Part shown: positions 19,156-31,446 of the stretch, one piece after another
How the letters are laid out: each line of letters begins with the position of its first letter
How positions within the stretch are numbered: position 1 is the stretch's first letter
NCBI GenBank assembly: GCA_022059125.1
Contig: JAEUWY010000008.1
Span: 496,001 to 560,000 of the forward strand
DNA from: Corynespora cassiicola
Lineage: Eukaryota; Ascomycota; Dothideomycetes; Pleosporales; Corynesporascaceae
Reading direction: 5' to 3'
DNA length: 64,000 bases
Position numbers and translations under genes: made by a program
The notes under the pieces: model-generated
What the model was told of the DNA's origin: nothing
Databases searched by the model: none
The model's input: only the letters and a program-made list of their open reading frames with translations

Positions 19156-20244
19156 ATGTCCATGCTCCGAACAGTGTAGGCTCCCTACCGCGCCTTGATC
19201 CGCTGACCCAATCGCTCACCATGTCCCAGAAAGCCCAAAAATGCCCGCGCAAAGCGGGCCATGGAGAAGCGCGAGCCGCAAGTGCACGAAAATCCAAAGA
19301 CGACCCTCTTCGTTAGCGGGCAGAAGACGTCGCAGATCCTCAAGCTCGCGACTGCCGACTTGTGCATGCTGAAGCGACCCTTTGTCGAGCGCTTCTCCAA
19401 GAAGAACGACATCCACCCATTCGAGGACGCTTCATGTATGGCCTCTGATCTTCACGCTTTCGGACTGCACCACTGACAATGCCCAGCGCTCGAGTTCTTC
19501 TCGCTCAAGAATGACACCTCCCTCATCGCCCTCACCCTCCACTCGAAGAAGCGCCCCCACTGCATGACGCTCGCCCGCACCTTCGACCACAAGATCCTCG
19601 ACATGCTCGAGTTCTACATCAACCCCAACACATTCCGCACGCTGCAGCAGTTCAAGAACCGCAAGCCCGCCGTGGGCCTCAAGCCCATGATTGCCTTTCA
19701 CGGCACCGTCTTCGAGGACCCCAACCAAACAAAGTACACCCTGGCCAAGAGCCTGCTCCTCGACTTTTTCAAGGGCCAGGACGCCACCGAGGTCGACGTC
19801 GCCGGCCTGCAATACATGATCAACATCTCGGCCGCAGAGCCCTCGGACGCGAGGCCCAACCCGGAGATCCACCTCCGCTGCTACCTCATCAAGACGAAGC
19901 GCTCCGGCCAGAAGCTCCCGCGCGTCGAGGTCGAGGAGATGGGCCCCAGGATCGACTTCAACCTCGGCCGCGAGCACTTCCCCGACGAGAACATGCTCAA
20001 GGAGGCGCTCAAGAAGCCCAAGGGCCTCGAGGCTAGGACCAAGAAGAACATCGACATGGATATCATGGGTGACAAGGTCGGAAAGGTGCACGTCGGCAAG
20101 CAGGATTTCGCACAGCTGCAGACGAGGAAGATGAAGGGTCTCAAGCGTGGGAGGGACGAGGAGGATGAGGAGGATAATGAGATGGAGAGCGACGAATCCT
20201 CTTCGGACAGCGAGGACCCTGCGCCGAAGAAGTCCAAGGTCTAA
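19156..20244 (+). CDS. rpf2: Ribosome biogenesis protein Rpf2 (Brix domain)
   Basis: Three exons, 19156-19175 (20 nt), 19230-19435 and 19487-20244, encode 327 residues. The N-terminus MSMLRTVKPKNARAKRAMEK, created by joining the tiny first exon, matches the Rpf2 start. The Brix domain covers about residues 30-240 (KTTLFVSGQKTS through NPEIHLRCY). A basic then acidic/Ser tail ends the protein. Rpf2 works with Rrs1 in the nucleolus to load the 5S RNP (5S rRNA, uL18, uL5) into pre-60S particles. Length is normal. The gene is GC-rich with strong C-ending codon preference, as expected of a highly expressed gene. Confidence 0.95.
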
Positions 20245-20666
20245 TGGTAAGATGAGGGCTATGGCAGTATTCCGCTAGCACTCCATCGGGCTCACGACGC
20301 AGTTGGAAAAATCCTGCGTCGCGCTCCACGGACGGACGGACTCTCGCGGAAGCGCGGGTTGCTGAATGCATGCATGGGCGGCGTTGCGGCAAAGGCGTTA
20401 AGATTATACCAATCGGTAGGCTCACGAAAAAAAAGGACTATGTATTCGTTATTTGGCACTAGCATTCCCTACCAAAGAAGCTTCACAATGTCGTACAACT
20501 CTCGCGGCTTCTAGCGCAGGGGAAAAAGTCCCCCTTTTCCCAAAGGACCCTGCCCCAAGACATATTAGACTCAAGATGCATCATTCATTCCGTACATTCC
20601 AAACGCCGCCGCAATGCCTGCCCATCACGCTATGCACAAAGTGGTACTCAAAAACCAGTCTATCGT
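20245..20666. other. Convergent 3' intergenic region between rpf2 and mms19
   Basis: About 420 bases, no gene. It should contain both transcript ends. A CTCCACGGACGGACGGACTC-type short repeat is present near 20325. Confidence 0.55.
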
Positions 20667-23600
20667 CTAATCGTCGTCGCCCACTTCGTCCACGTCTAGC
20701 CACGTCGCCCGGCACCGGACGGCGCTGGCGCGCACCTCGCGCTTCTTGTCGTCGAGGGCGGCCGTCAGCTTCTTGACCACCTGTCTCCGGTAAGGCAGCA
20801 CAGTCTCTTGTGGGAACTGTGCGGGGACCAGGGCGAGGCACTTGAGTGCCGCTACCCTGACGCTCACCACGGGGGAGCCCGCCGTTCCGGCGCCGACAGT
20901 TGCATTGGCAACCAGGCGCGTAATCAGGCTGCCAACGTGTTCCTTGACAGTCTCTGGTCGCTCCTTGAGGATAAATGAGAGGGTGCCAATTGCGGCCTCC
21001 TTGACAGTGTCCTCGCCCTTGAGATCTAGACTCTGGAGCAAAAGAGTGACAAGCTGCCCGATTTCCTCAACAACAATGTCGAACGGCATCCAATGCAGGA
21101 TACCGCTGAGAGCGATGAGATAATTTGGCTTGTTCTCAGGGCTCGCCTCACGGAACGAACTCGTGATGTTAGGCACCAGAAGTGCAAACGATTTTTGTTT
21201 ATGCAAACCAGAGATCTGGCAGTGGTTTTGTTTGACCAACAAGTCGTCAGGTTGTAGCAAAGTTGTGAACCCGTATGCAATTGTTCGGCCGTATTTCGGA
21301 TGAGATAGGAAAGAAAGTAGTTGCGGGTATAGAGTGGCCAGCACAGGACTACTCCTGAGCAGAATGCCTTTAATGCATGCGAATATGATGCGTATTCGAG
21401 ATGGGTCCAACTTGTCGGCTGAAAACAGTTCCTGTGGAGCACTAAGAAGGGGGTCCATACAGGTCTTCAAGCCCTGTGCGGTGTAGTATTTGTTGATGAG
21501 GAGGGAAATTTGGCGCAAAGACGCAGAGCGTACCGCGCCGGAGAGATGTGGGAGTTGGACGTAATCTGCAAGCGACGAGACCAAGACTTGTATGTCGATT
21601 GGTAAGACAGTTTCTTTGCGGAAAGAAGCGAGAAGATGTGTAGAGACAATCATCGTTTGGTTTTGTTCGGTGGAGGCGCTCTTATTGAATGGCGGCAATT
21701 CGGGTTGAGGTGCGCCCCTGAAAAGCGTATATAGCTCTCCAGCAATTTTGTTTTGCTGTTCCACCGTCTGCCATCTGACGATGACATTGCATATTCTGCC
21801 CACAAGGTCAAGGACCGAATCGTCGTTGAATGCCCTTGGGTGGGATTCGTCGGCCGCCGATGTGCGTTGCAAGAGTGGGAGAGCTATATCTTGATAGAAC
21901 GAGTCTGGGCTCTGCTCCAGCTTGCTCGAGCCTTGGTTGAGAGCGTACAGAAGGGCTGCTAGAAGGGCCGTGATGTATGCCGAAGATGCGTTTTGGTTCG
22001 CTGCAGCGCTGAATTTGTTCTTGAGCCTGAGGACGACTGTATCGAATACCTTGTCTTCGCTCGCAAGCTTCGCAAATGCTTCTAGGACCGGAATGTAGCC
22101 CTTTGATTCTTCAGTGTCAACATCTGGCAGCTGTGCCAAGAAGGCAGGGAAAGCTCGGTCAACAACAACCTGAGGCTTCTGGTGGGCAACCTCGACGAGA
22201 CCGTTAATAGCAGCCTCTTTGATCTCATCTTTTCCGTAAGAATCTTCGTGAATAACGATGGCATGTAGCAACTGGGTGATCTTGCCCACATCCTCATCGC
22301 TCAAGAGCTGTCTAGCTTTAGCTAGCTGGAGAAGACCATCCAAACATACTAAACGAAACGAAACTTGGGTGATGGGCACGGTTTCAAGACCATTCGACAT
22401 GATCTCCAGAACCTGGTCGCGGAATTGGGCAAGAGAATTATTAGCAGCTTGCTCCCCGGCGGAGCCTGGCGATCTCCAATCTCCATACACGTCGATGTTT
22501 GCGCGAATCAACTGAACCAAGACCTCAAGCAAACCCCGTCGCTTTCCCATGGTGTCGGCAGCCTGGAAAAGCGCCAAAAGGGTCGGGAGGACGCCGGCCA
22601 GTATGATGTTTGTCACTTCATGCGAGACATCAGCAATTTTGTGTAGGATCCGGGCAGATGCTTGGGATTGTTTAGTCGGAGCATCTTCAAGGTGTTGGTT
22701 GCACTCCTTGATGATTGGCCGCAAGTAGGCATTGAGTGGACCACTGGCTCCCTCAGATAGCGTGTTGGCAATGGCAGCTAGCCCATTCAGGGCCTCCACG
22801 GCCAAGTCCTCATCCTGTACGTTCAGAATCTCAAACTTCAGGGCATCCCAGAGAGTGATGGCATAAAGTGAAACTGTGCGAGGTCCATATTCGGTAACGG
22901 ATGCGGTGATCGTTGTGAGAACATCGCGCTATACAGTGTCAGCTCAAACCCGACCCATACTCGAGACGTTAATCTTGCCTTTGTATTCATTGACGTAGAA
23001 TCCAGCTTGTCGAGAAGCGCAGGGAATGCATAAGGAGCAAAGTCGGGAGTGGAAGAGATGCAGTCACGCAGTCGGTCTTTGAGATCCTGGGCGGTGATAC
23101 CATATGGATCATCCGGAGGTGGTCTGAACGTAATCGGGAAGTAGTTGAAAACAGCATCGAACAGTTCCTATGCGTAGGTCAGTATCACGCGACCCCTCAA
23201 AGATGAGCACGCGCATACCTGAGCATCTGCACCAATGTTCCACTCGGTCATAGGTACTCTAAGGATCGAAAATACAACCATCAAGTTGCGTGGGTCTTTC
23301 TCGCCGTCAAAGTAGGATATGAATCGAGACATGAAGTCGGGCCTGGACTCATGCAGGGATCGTAGCGCTGTACCAGTCAGCTTTGCATGCGCTGTGTTTC
23401 CGAAACGAACGTTGCCATACCATCTCTGTACTTTGCCATCATTGTGTCTACCAATCGCAAGACGGGGTATCGCTCGCTCTGCTGTTTGTACTGGCGGAGG
23501 GGGTGGGTGTGGTCGAGGAGCCTAGATTGCGTGAATACACGGCCAGTTGAGCTGCGATATACATCACATACGACTCCATGATGTTGTTGACCCTGTCATT

Positions 23601-24118
23601 GTCCCACTTGCCGCGCTCCTCGAGGGCCAGCAGGGCCTTTGCGCACGAGCCCAGCCCGTCGCTGTCTTCGATTCGCGAGAGGACGAAATCGCAAAGGAGG
23701 TTTCCTGTTACCGTCTCAGTGTTGCTCGGACGCAATACCGTAGGGGTTTGTATGGTGGAGACGCACGCTGCTGCAACGACAGCACCTTCTGGGGTACGAA
23801 GGAGAGGACTTCGGCGAGATAGGCCATTGCTACACCCGTCTGTCAGTCACAAAGGTTCGTGCATGCGACACGTCCTGGATGAGACGCACTCTTGGATCTG
23901 ATGGCGCCATCTTCGCTGTTGAAGTACTCGCCGAGCTCCTCGATCAGCACCAGGAGTTTCAATTGCCCGTCCTTGAGTCCTACAGATGGTCAGTCGCACC
24001 GCCATTTGAGGGGCAGCGTGGGGTCGCGGGACTCACGCGTCGCGGATTTCTCGGCCACGGCAGTCGCCTCGCGCCGGTTCCGGTCATGGTCCAACAGGAA
24101 CTGCTGGATGTCCGACAT
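20667..24118 (-). CDS. mms19: Mms19/Met18, cytosolic iron-sulfur targeting factor
   Basis: Eight exons: 24118-24037, 23979-23890, 23829-23767, 23704-23572, 23521-23421, 23367-23219, 23167-22979 and 22928-20667. All phases agree, giving 1022 residues, close to yeast Met18. The N-terminal domain ([42 protein letters not shown]) and the C-terminal HEAT repeats ([21 protein letters not shown]) are family hallmarks. Mms19 in the CIA targeting complex binds apoproteins such as XPD, DNA polymerase subunits and helicases, so its loss affects repair and transcription. The last intron begins GC instead of GT. It diverges from mtd1. Confidence 0.95.
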
Positions 24119-24455
24119 GGTGGCGTGGGGGGCAGCTCGTGGTGGTGAGGTTTTGAAATTCCAGAGGCAAGCAACGCGGGGCCAATCTTGGAGGATGCGC
24201 GCCTGGGCGGCGGACGCTGATGACGCCAATATCGGCCGGGCGCTGATTGGCCCGCCGATGTCGGATGTGGGGCTCAAAAAAGTTCGACAGCGCCGTGGGC
24301 GAGGGGCAGCAGGCCGGCAGAAATGGAGCAATTGCCCTGCGCAGCGCCATGGGCGTCTCCGCGGTATAAGAAGTTTTCCTCTCGTGCTCGACTGTTTCGC
24401 CGAGCCTTTTCTTATCCCACCTTACTTTTTTTCCTGCTGCTATCTCTACCCCACC
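24119..24455. promoter_or_regulatory. Divergent mms19/mtd1 promoter
   Basis: A 337-base interval between outward-facing starts. The 75 bases before the mtd1 ATG are pyrimidine-rich (TTTTCTTATCCCACC-type runs), as is common at fungal transcription start regions, and the ATG is in a good CCACC context. Confidence 0.65.
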
Positions 24456-25609
24456 ATGGCCGACGACAAGCCCAACTGCAAGGTTGTTCTCGCGAACAAC
24501 ATCGCCAAAAGCCTCCTCCAGGAGGTCCATGACGGCCTGGAGAAGATCGGCCGGAAGCCCCTCCTCGTTGGCTTCCTCTCGTCTTCGGACCCTGCCGCCA
24601 GGGTCTATGCAGAATGGACGGGCAAGACCGCCAGTGATAAGTGAGGGCTCCTCCGCATCCTGTCTTCGCTATGTTTGTTTTGGGATAGCCAGCCCCAGCC
24701 GGCTGTAAAATGGTCATTGGAAGTGAAGCACTCCCCCGTACTGACTCCTGGCAGCGGCTTCGCCTTTGAGCTGCGAGAAGTCGACCGTGAACTGCTCGAG
24801 GATGCCCTCATCGACGCAAACAACGACCCTGCCGTCGACGGCATAATCGTCTACTACCCCATCTTCGGTAACCGCCAGGACCAGTACCTGCAGCAGATCG
24901 TCTCTATCGATAAGGACGTCGAGGGTCTCTCCCACCAATATGTCTTCAACATGTACCAGAACATTCGTTTCCTCGACGACGCCCAGATGAAGAAGAGCAT
25001 CTTGCCTTGCACTCCGCTCGCAGTCATCAAGATTCTTGAGTATCTGAGGATCTACAACACCATCTTGCCGTATGGAAACAGGCTGCATGGAAGGACCGTC
25101 ACCGTCATCAACCGGTCTGAGGTTGTGGGTCGCCCACTGGCTGCCCTTTTGGCCAACGATGGCGCGTGCGTGTACAGCGTTGACATCAACGACGTGCAGC
25201 AGTTCCACCGCGGCGAGGGTCTCCGCAAGAGACGGCACGAGGTCACGGAGAAGCCTGGGTGGACTCTTGAGAATTGTCTCCCGCTCAGTGATGTTGTCAT
25301 CAGCGGTGTTCCTGGCGATAAGTACAAGGTCCCGGCCCATTTGCTGCGGGAAGGTGCTGTATGCATCAACTTCTCCAGCGAGAGGAACTTCAACCCCGAT
25401 GTCAAGGAGAAGGCTTCCATCTACGTCCCTGCCATTGGCAAGGTCACTATTGTGGTACTGCTGAGGAATCTCCTGGTAGGTCATCATGCCATGCAAGTAT
25501 TTACACGTCTAACCTCTAGCAGCGCATTGTGCAGAACAAGATTGATGCGGCAGCGGCTGATACGGAGACGAGCGCGCCCCAAGAAAAGGCTGCGCCAGCA
25601 TCCTCATAG
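24456..25609 (+). CDS. mtd1: Methylenetetrahydrofolate dehydrogenase (NAD+), Mtd1
   Basis: Three exons, 24456-24640, 24755-25475 and 25523-25609, encode about 330 residues. The substrate region holds the family YAEWTGK (K is catalytic in folD-type enzymes), then GIIVYYPIFGNRQDQYLQ and DVEGLSHQY. The NAD domain has TVTVINRSEVVGRPLA. This is the monofunctional cytosolic enzyme that oxidises 5,10-methylene-THF to methenyl-THF and links serine-derived carbon to purines. The last intron ends TAGCAG, a NAGNAG acceptor, so one Gln may be optional. The C-terminal 29 residues are Ala-rich and family-variable. Confidence 0.93.
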
Positions 25610-26274
25610 CAGAAACCCTTGCTACCATTGACCTTTCAGGCAGTAAGGCCGCCTGCAGCCCAGCAATATTAGACTTCTTTGTGGAGCGACTATCAGCATC
25701 TCACTTGGGAACAGTTGGCCATCGCCATGACTATAGAGGCTATTTCTAGAGATTTTCTCGTTCATGCTTACCATGCCAGCCCAATTGCTCGAGGTGAGCA
25801 CGGTATCTACCAATGCTTCTTTTTGATACCCTTTTAGAAGGCAGCAATGCCAAAAATGAAAAGTACACATCTGCCTTTGAGCCTTTGTCTCCTTTCAATT
25901 CATGTGCATTTTAACAGCAACAAGACAGTCTCGAGGTTGTCGAACCCAGAGTTGCGGTTCTATGCAGTGATATGATAGCGAAACTTGCAACCTGATAGTA
26001 AAAACCGCGGTCTGGACGCAGATCTTCCGACCTGGTAGTGAAAGTTGCAGTCTGAATTCAGAAATAGCGCCGTAAAGATTGCAATCTGACTGGAAAGATT
26101 GCGACCTGATAGCAGAAAGAGAGTGATAAAAACCACGACGCAACCGCAGAAAGAGCATAGTGAAGATAACGGTCTACTTGTAGAAGCAGCGATTCTATAA
26201 GTTCTGAGAAAAAGGCGTATAGTACAACATCATAGACATAATCTAACGTACTCTTCACACTGCGATTCCCACCC
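25610..26274. other. Convergent intergenic region holding degenerate 20-bp repeats
   Basis: Lies between the 3' ends of mtd1 and the ABC transporter. No gene. The distinctive content is the tandem-repeat array annotated at 25942-26187. Confidence 0.7.
25942..26187. repeat. Degenerate 20-bp tandem repeat array
   Basis: Successive blocks align at a 20-base period, with a rough consensus GATAGTGAAAGTTGCRACCT. The clearest units are 25974-25993, 25994-26013, 26034-26053, 26088-26107 and 26108-26127; one unit at 26074-26087 is shortened to 14. Units differ by many substitutions, so the array is old compared with the perfect minisatellite at 6056-6115. Confidence 0.75.
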
Positions 26275-29200
26275 TCACCCCACCTGCCCCTGAACCTCCC
26301 CCTGCACCACCATCCCCCAAAGCCGTCCCTTCCTCCCCATCAAATCCCCCCACTCCCCCTCTTCAACCACCACCCCGCGGTCCACCACAAAAATCCGATC
26401 CGCATCTTTCATGCTCTCCACCTGGTGCGTAACACTCACAATCGTCAAACCCTCCCTCTCCCCCCTCGCCCTCCCCAACGCCCCCCTAACCGCCCTCTCA
26501 CTCTCCGAATCCAACGCACTCGTCGCCTCGTCCAATAGCAAAACCTGCGGATCCCTCGCCAAGCACCGCGCAAGCGCAAGCCGCTGTCTCTGCCCCCCCG
26601 ACAGCGCGACACCCCGCGCGCCGATATCCGTCTCGTACCCTTCCGGCAGCGACGCGACGAAGTCGTGAATACCTGCTTGCCTGCAGGCCGTCTCCATGCG
26701 CTGGGTCACGTGCTCGGGCGCGAGGCGGGATTCGTCGAGGCCGAGGAGGACGTTGGAGCGGATGGTACCGTGGTAGAGGGTTGTGTCCTGCGCTACGAGG
26801 CCCATTGTTTGGCGCAGCTTGTGGATGTCCCAGGCGGCAATGGGATGCCCGTTTAAGCAGATTTGGCCGGGGGAGTGGCCGGAGGGGGGGAGGGGGAGGT
26901 CGTAGAAGCGTTCTAGGAGGGAGATGAGGGTGGATTTTCCGCAGCCGCTGGGGCCGACGAGGCAGATGTGGGAGCCGCGGGGGATGGTTAGGGAAAGGTT
27001 GCGGAGGACGGGGATGCTGGGTCGAGAGGGGTAGTGGAAGGTTACGTTTTGGAATTGGATGGCGGGTGTGGAGGGAGATGGAGGGTGGGAGGTGGGGTCT
27101 AGGCCAGTGGAAGAGTTGATGGCGGATTTGGAGTCGAGGAGGTAGAAGATGCGGTTCATGGCTGCATGAGCTCTGTTGACGCCTAGATTGTATTTTCAAC
27201 AACGAGATCCTTGATGCTCTCCATGAAAAGGGCTTGAAACTTACTCGATGCGAATCCGAACATTACGCCGGCAGTCGTTCCTCCAAACAAGACGGCCGCG
27301 AAGATCAAGAAAAACTGCTTATTCGACATTTCCCCATATGAGATGAGTCTCCCGCCATACCAAAACACGAGACCTCCAGCTACAAACATATGTCAGTAAG
27401 AAAGTAATATACATAAGGATATATAGCATACCTGCCAGTGTCAGTGAATCCGAGAGTGGATATAGTGACATGGTCGCAAAAGTCTTCTTCGACGACTTGA
27501 TAGAAGCAGCTTGCAGCCTCTGACGATACAACTCTTCGACTTTACTCTCCATGGTTAAGCTCGACACAGTCCTGATGGCTGCGACAGCCTCAGTGCTATA
27601 CCTCGCGCACTCAAGAAAGGCAGCCGCGCAGCGATCCTGCGCTGAAACATCCAATCTGACCCTCAGTATCCCAGCTGAAAGAATTAATGGGAGGCACCCA
27701 AATACCCCCACTAGTCCGAGTTTCCAATACACAGCGATTGCCAATACCGCACAAGAAACTAGCGTGAATGTGAATGCTATGATGATTCCGGCGTTCATCG
27801 TGAAGAGCATTACAAAGTCGACACTGTCGGCGGCGAGGAGTGCAGTCAAACCACCTGACGAGTTTCCGGCCGCTTGAAAAAAGCTAATGTCCTGTTCAAG
27901 CATGGATTTTAGGTAGACATGCCTATAAAACCTCCCGATCTTTGCTCCCATGTAGCTCGTATTGGCGAGGAGGAGCAGATAGCAAGCGAGAGTTACCAGC
28001 CCGAGGATGAAGAACAGCAATGCGTATAGGTTTCCCTGCGAGTTTAGTTTTGAACCCTGGTACTCGAATATCGTCGTGAGTCGCGAGAAGAAGAAGGCTT
28101 GCAGTGGAAATGTGGCTCCGGCGGTTAGGGCTGCGATTACTGCGGGGATGGTGGGCCAGACGAATGATGGGTGTGCGAGATATACTTGATACATGCACCA
28201 GAAAATACTGTGTCGCCGACTGATTTCCTTGGCTTCGAGAGATGAAGTCTCTTTCGCCTCGACTTGGTCCATATCAGCTATGGCAGATTCTCGGGTTTTC
28301 CGTCGTGACAAATCATTAGCACTGCCGTTTTTATCTTCTCGAGGGTGTTCTCCGTCATCAAACTCATGTCCCTGTGCTTGAAGTAGAGAGCAATAGTATC
28401 CTCCTCGCTCCAGTAGCTCACTGTGAGTGCCCTGTTCGATTATCTTGCCGTGGCTGAAAACCACGATATTGTCCGCTCTCGCGACTGTGGAGAGTTTGTG
28501 AGCAATCATTACGGTAGTTCTTCCTCGAGATGCCTTCTCCAGTGCCGCCGAGACGGCTCTCTCTGATTCCGAATCCAGTGCAGAGGTTGCTTCGTCTAGA
28601 AGAAGGATCTTTGGGTTTGCAATGATACTCCGCGCAATTGCGATACGCTGGCGTTGGCCCCCACTCAGAAGCCCTGCTCTTTCTCCAGCTGGTGTTTCAT
28701 ACCCTTTCGGTAGCTGTTCAATGAAACCATGGGCATTCGCTTTTTTGCAAGCGTCTATCACGAGCTCGCGCTTCTTCGATTCGGGAAGCTCCACAAAGTC
28801 ATCTCCACGCAGTCCATTGAGCACATTTAAGTATATGGTATCATTGAAGAGCATTGGCTCCTGTCAACATATCAGCAAAATTTCCACAAAGAGTTGTGCT
28901 TAGTCACACCTGTTGTACCAGCCCGATCTGCGATCTTAGCCAGGGTGTGTCAAGATCTGCAATGTCACGTCCATCTACGGTAATTTCACCTTGCGCTACA
29001 GTATACCATTTTTCCTGGGAAATTTAGCTTACCTCAGACAGTCCGAGCAGATGAAACTTACAATTAGGCTCACTATAGTACTCTTTCCGCTCCCGCTTTG
29101 CCCGACGATGGCCGTGACCTTGTGGCTAGGAATGCGAAGACTGACGCTATCGAGAAACTTTACTGATGGCCTCTCAGGATATGAAAATGAAACATCTCTG

Positions 29201-30500
29201 AGCTCGATGTCACCGTGCACGGTATCCAATTTCTCTTTTGGCTTCCCTTTTTTCAATGAGTTGTTACCCGAGTCGGCGATTACATCGACTATTTGCTTTG
29301 CCGCAGCTGTGGCCTTTGTAAAGTCCGGAATCAGCGGTGCGATGAAACTAAGTGAACTGCTTGCCATGACGACGCAGAATAGAACGGTGACGACAGAGCC
29401 TCCACCATCTACCTCGCCACGGTTAACCAGCTTCACGCCATAGAAAAGAGCAAGAGCATAACAGCTGTGAATAGACAAATACACTGATGAATGTCAGGAC
29501 CGTCACAGAAGGAACAGTATGAGTAATCCCAAAGCACGCGACGACTTCATTACAATGGAGAGCAAACTTACTGTTTCCCCACATCAACGATTGCAGGATA
29601 CCAAAACGGGTGAAGACCTTCATTGCATCATTGACATGAGAGTCAAATCTGTGCAGAATCTTTTCAACGGCGCCAAGAGCGGTGATATTGAGGATGCTAC
29701 TCAAGGCCTCCTCAGCAACGCCAGAAGCTTGGTTGAGGGTCTGAGTAATCTGGGACTCGATTTGCGCGCTCCTACCGCCAAGATATCCCGTCGTTATGAC
29801 CAGGTATGGCAGGATAGTGGCCGTGACCAGCGTCAGTTTCCAGCCCTTGATGAAGGCGATTATAAAGGACGTGACCATCATGGAGAGAGCCTGGAAGACG
29901 ATACCGAGTTTCTCTGAGAGTCCTACTTGGACGACATTTGTGTCATTGGCAAGGCTAGTAGATATGGAACCGGGAGAGTGCTTGTCGAAGTACTCGATGG
30001 GTTGGTGGAGGACTTTGCTGAGATAGCGCAGGCGGATGTTGCTTGCCATCCTGGCTGATGTGATGTTGAATAGCGTAGCAGCTACATATATGCACTTTCA
30101 TGGGTGAGATTTGTAATAGAATCAGGATCATGTTGCTTACACAGAACTTCCCAACGAACAAGTAGACAAAATAAAGAGTGTTCTTGTTGACCTCGGATCG
30201 AAAATCATGTGGAGAGAGGGGAGGATTGCCGTTGAACACATTGACCAGATTCCCGAAGATGATAGCCATTAGTGGCTCTGTCGTTCCACCTGCTACTGCG
30301 GCAGTAGCAGCGATGCATCGAAGGACGTTGTCTAGCGGCGAGGCAAAGTACCAAAGTCTGAAGTATGCTGCTACTGGCGACACTGATTTCTCCCTCTCAG
30401 AAGCATCTCCATAATTTTCATCACCTGGCTTGAAGGACACATTTACTTCAGCATCTATTGAATTAGCCTTCGCATTGTCATTTCGCGATGAGATTGCCAT
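26275..30500 (-). CDS. Full-length ABC transporter, ABCB (MDR/Ste6-like)
   Basis: Seven exons: 30500-30143, 30081-29572, 29483-29062, 29014-28910, 28860-27432, 27379-27245 and 27182-26275. Phases close exactly at 1288 residues, the normal size. The order is membrane domain, nucleotide domain, membrane domain, nucleotide domain. NBD1 shows GQSGSGKST, LSGGQRQRIA and ILLLDEATSALD; NBD2 shows GPSGCGKST, LSGGQRQRLA and VLLLDEATSALD, so both Walker A/B and signature motifs look intact. Such pumps sit in plasma or vacuolar membrane and export drugs, lipids or peptide pheromone. The substrate is unknown. The first donor is GTGTAAG, weaker than the others. NBD2 has a Pro/Gly-rich insert (LPLPPSGHSPG). 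Confidence 0.95.
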
Positions 30501-31446
30501 GGTAAGACTGCAGTGCAACAAAATACAAATTCAGAAGAGTGCCAGGCTGCATAAACAATCAAATGCAGCTGCGTATATCGAAAAGCCAGCAGGAAACCCA
30601 AGAACTTTAAAGACAGCAAAGACATACTGCAAGCTTATTTCAACAACGCAACATCATAAGTTGTATCACTTGAATCTTACATAGATGTTCCTATTCTCCC
30701 CGAAGGTGAAAGGGCGGCCTTGGCAGAGGGCGTCCTACACTGCACCAGGGCCGCCCATGCAGCTTCTCCCAATGTCATGCTGCGCCCTCGACTTAGAGCC
30801 ATAACCCGACAAAGGGAGAGAGAGTCCCAGGAGTTGACATGGCGCCGCCAGACGGAAATCAGTGTAATTAGCTTGCGCTTCAAGTGTCTCCAACCGGAGC
30901 CCCTGCAGTCCTGGAAACGCTCGACATTGCAATGATACTGCGGCCACCGATTCTGTGCGACAAGTCAGTAAAAGCAAGCCATCTGATCGCTTGATGACTG
31001 TAGCCTAAATCTTCCTGTGTCCATCTGACACAGCAAGGCTAAAGGACGGAAGAATCTCGGGACGCCTGATCGGTTGTCGGGGGCGCGGACGGCGAGTCGG
31101 CGTGGCGAAACCCCCTTTTCTTGGCGTGCATCACACGTGCTGAGGGAACTGCCCCATGGGGCAACTTGCTCAAAATGTATCCATTGCTGTAGAAAGAGGT
31201 CGAAAAGTGCAACAAATGGTCGGGGAAATTGATTGCAGATCGTTCCGAGTGCGCAGCCTGTTTCGACGTTGCAGCGAACACAGGGCGAAGTTGATTCTAT
31301 ACTGAGAATGCAGTTTGTATCTTGTTTGCGCGGGGGGTGCGAACATGTGGTGGTACCTGAGTGTACATTTGGTTGACGAAACAGTCTGCGACGAAAGTGA
31401 CTATAGGCGGCGCGACTCAGCTACCTAGATGATTTCCGTGCCTTGC
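30501..31446. other. Upstream region of the ABC transporter; no gene
   Basis: About 950 bases containing the minus-strand promoter of the transporter and the 3' flank of the SET gene. Frames at 30677-31281 have no family features. Confidence 0.55.

Noticed and set aside
19432..20091. 219-codon minus-strand frame rich in Leu, Glu and Val
   Set aside because: Antisense shadow of the Rpf2 exon caused by strong third-position C preference.
26275..30500. ABC transporter as two half-transporters or a pseudogene, because several separate frames are seen
   Set aside because: Seven exons join in phase to a full 1288-residue protein with intact motifs in both nucleotide domains.
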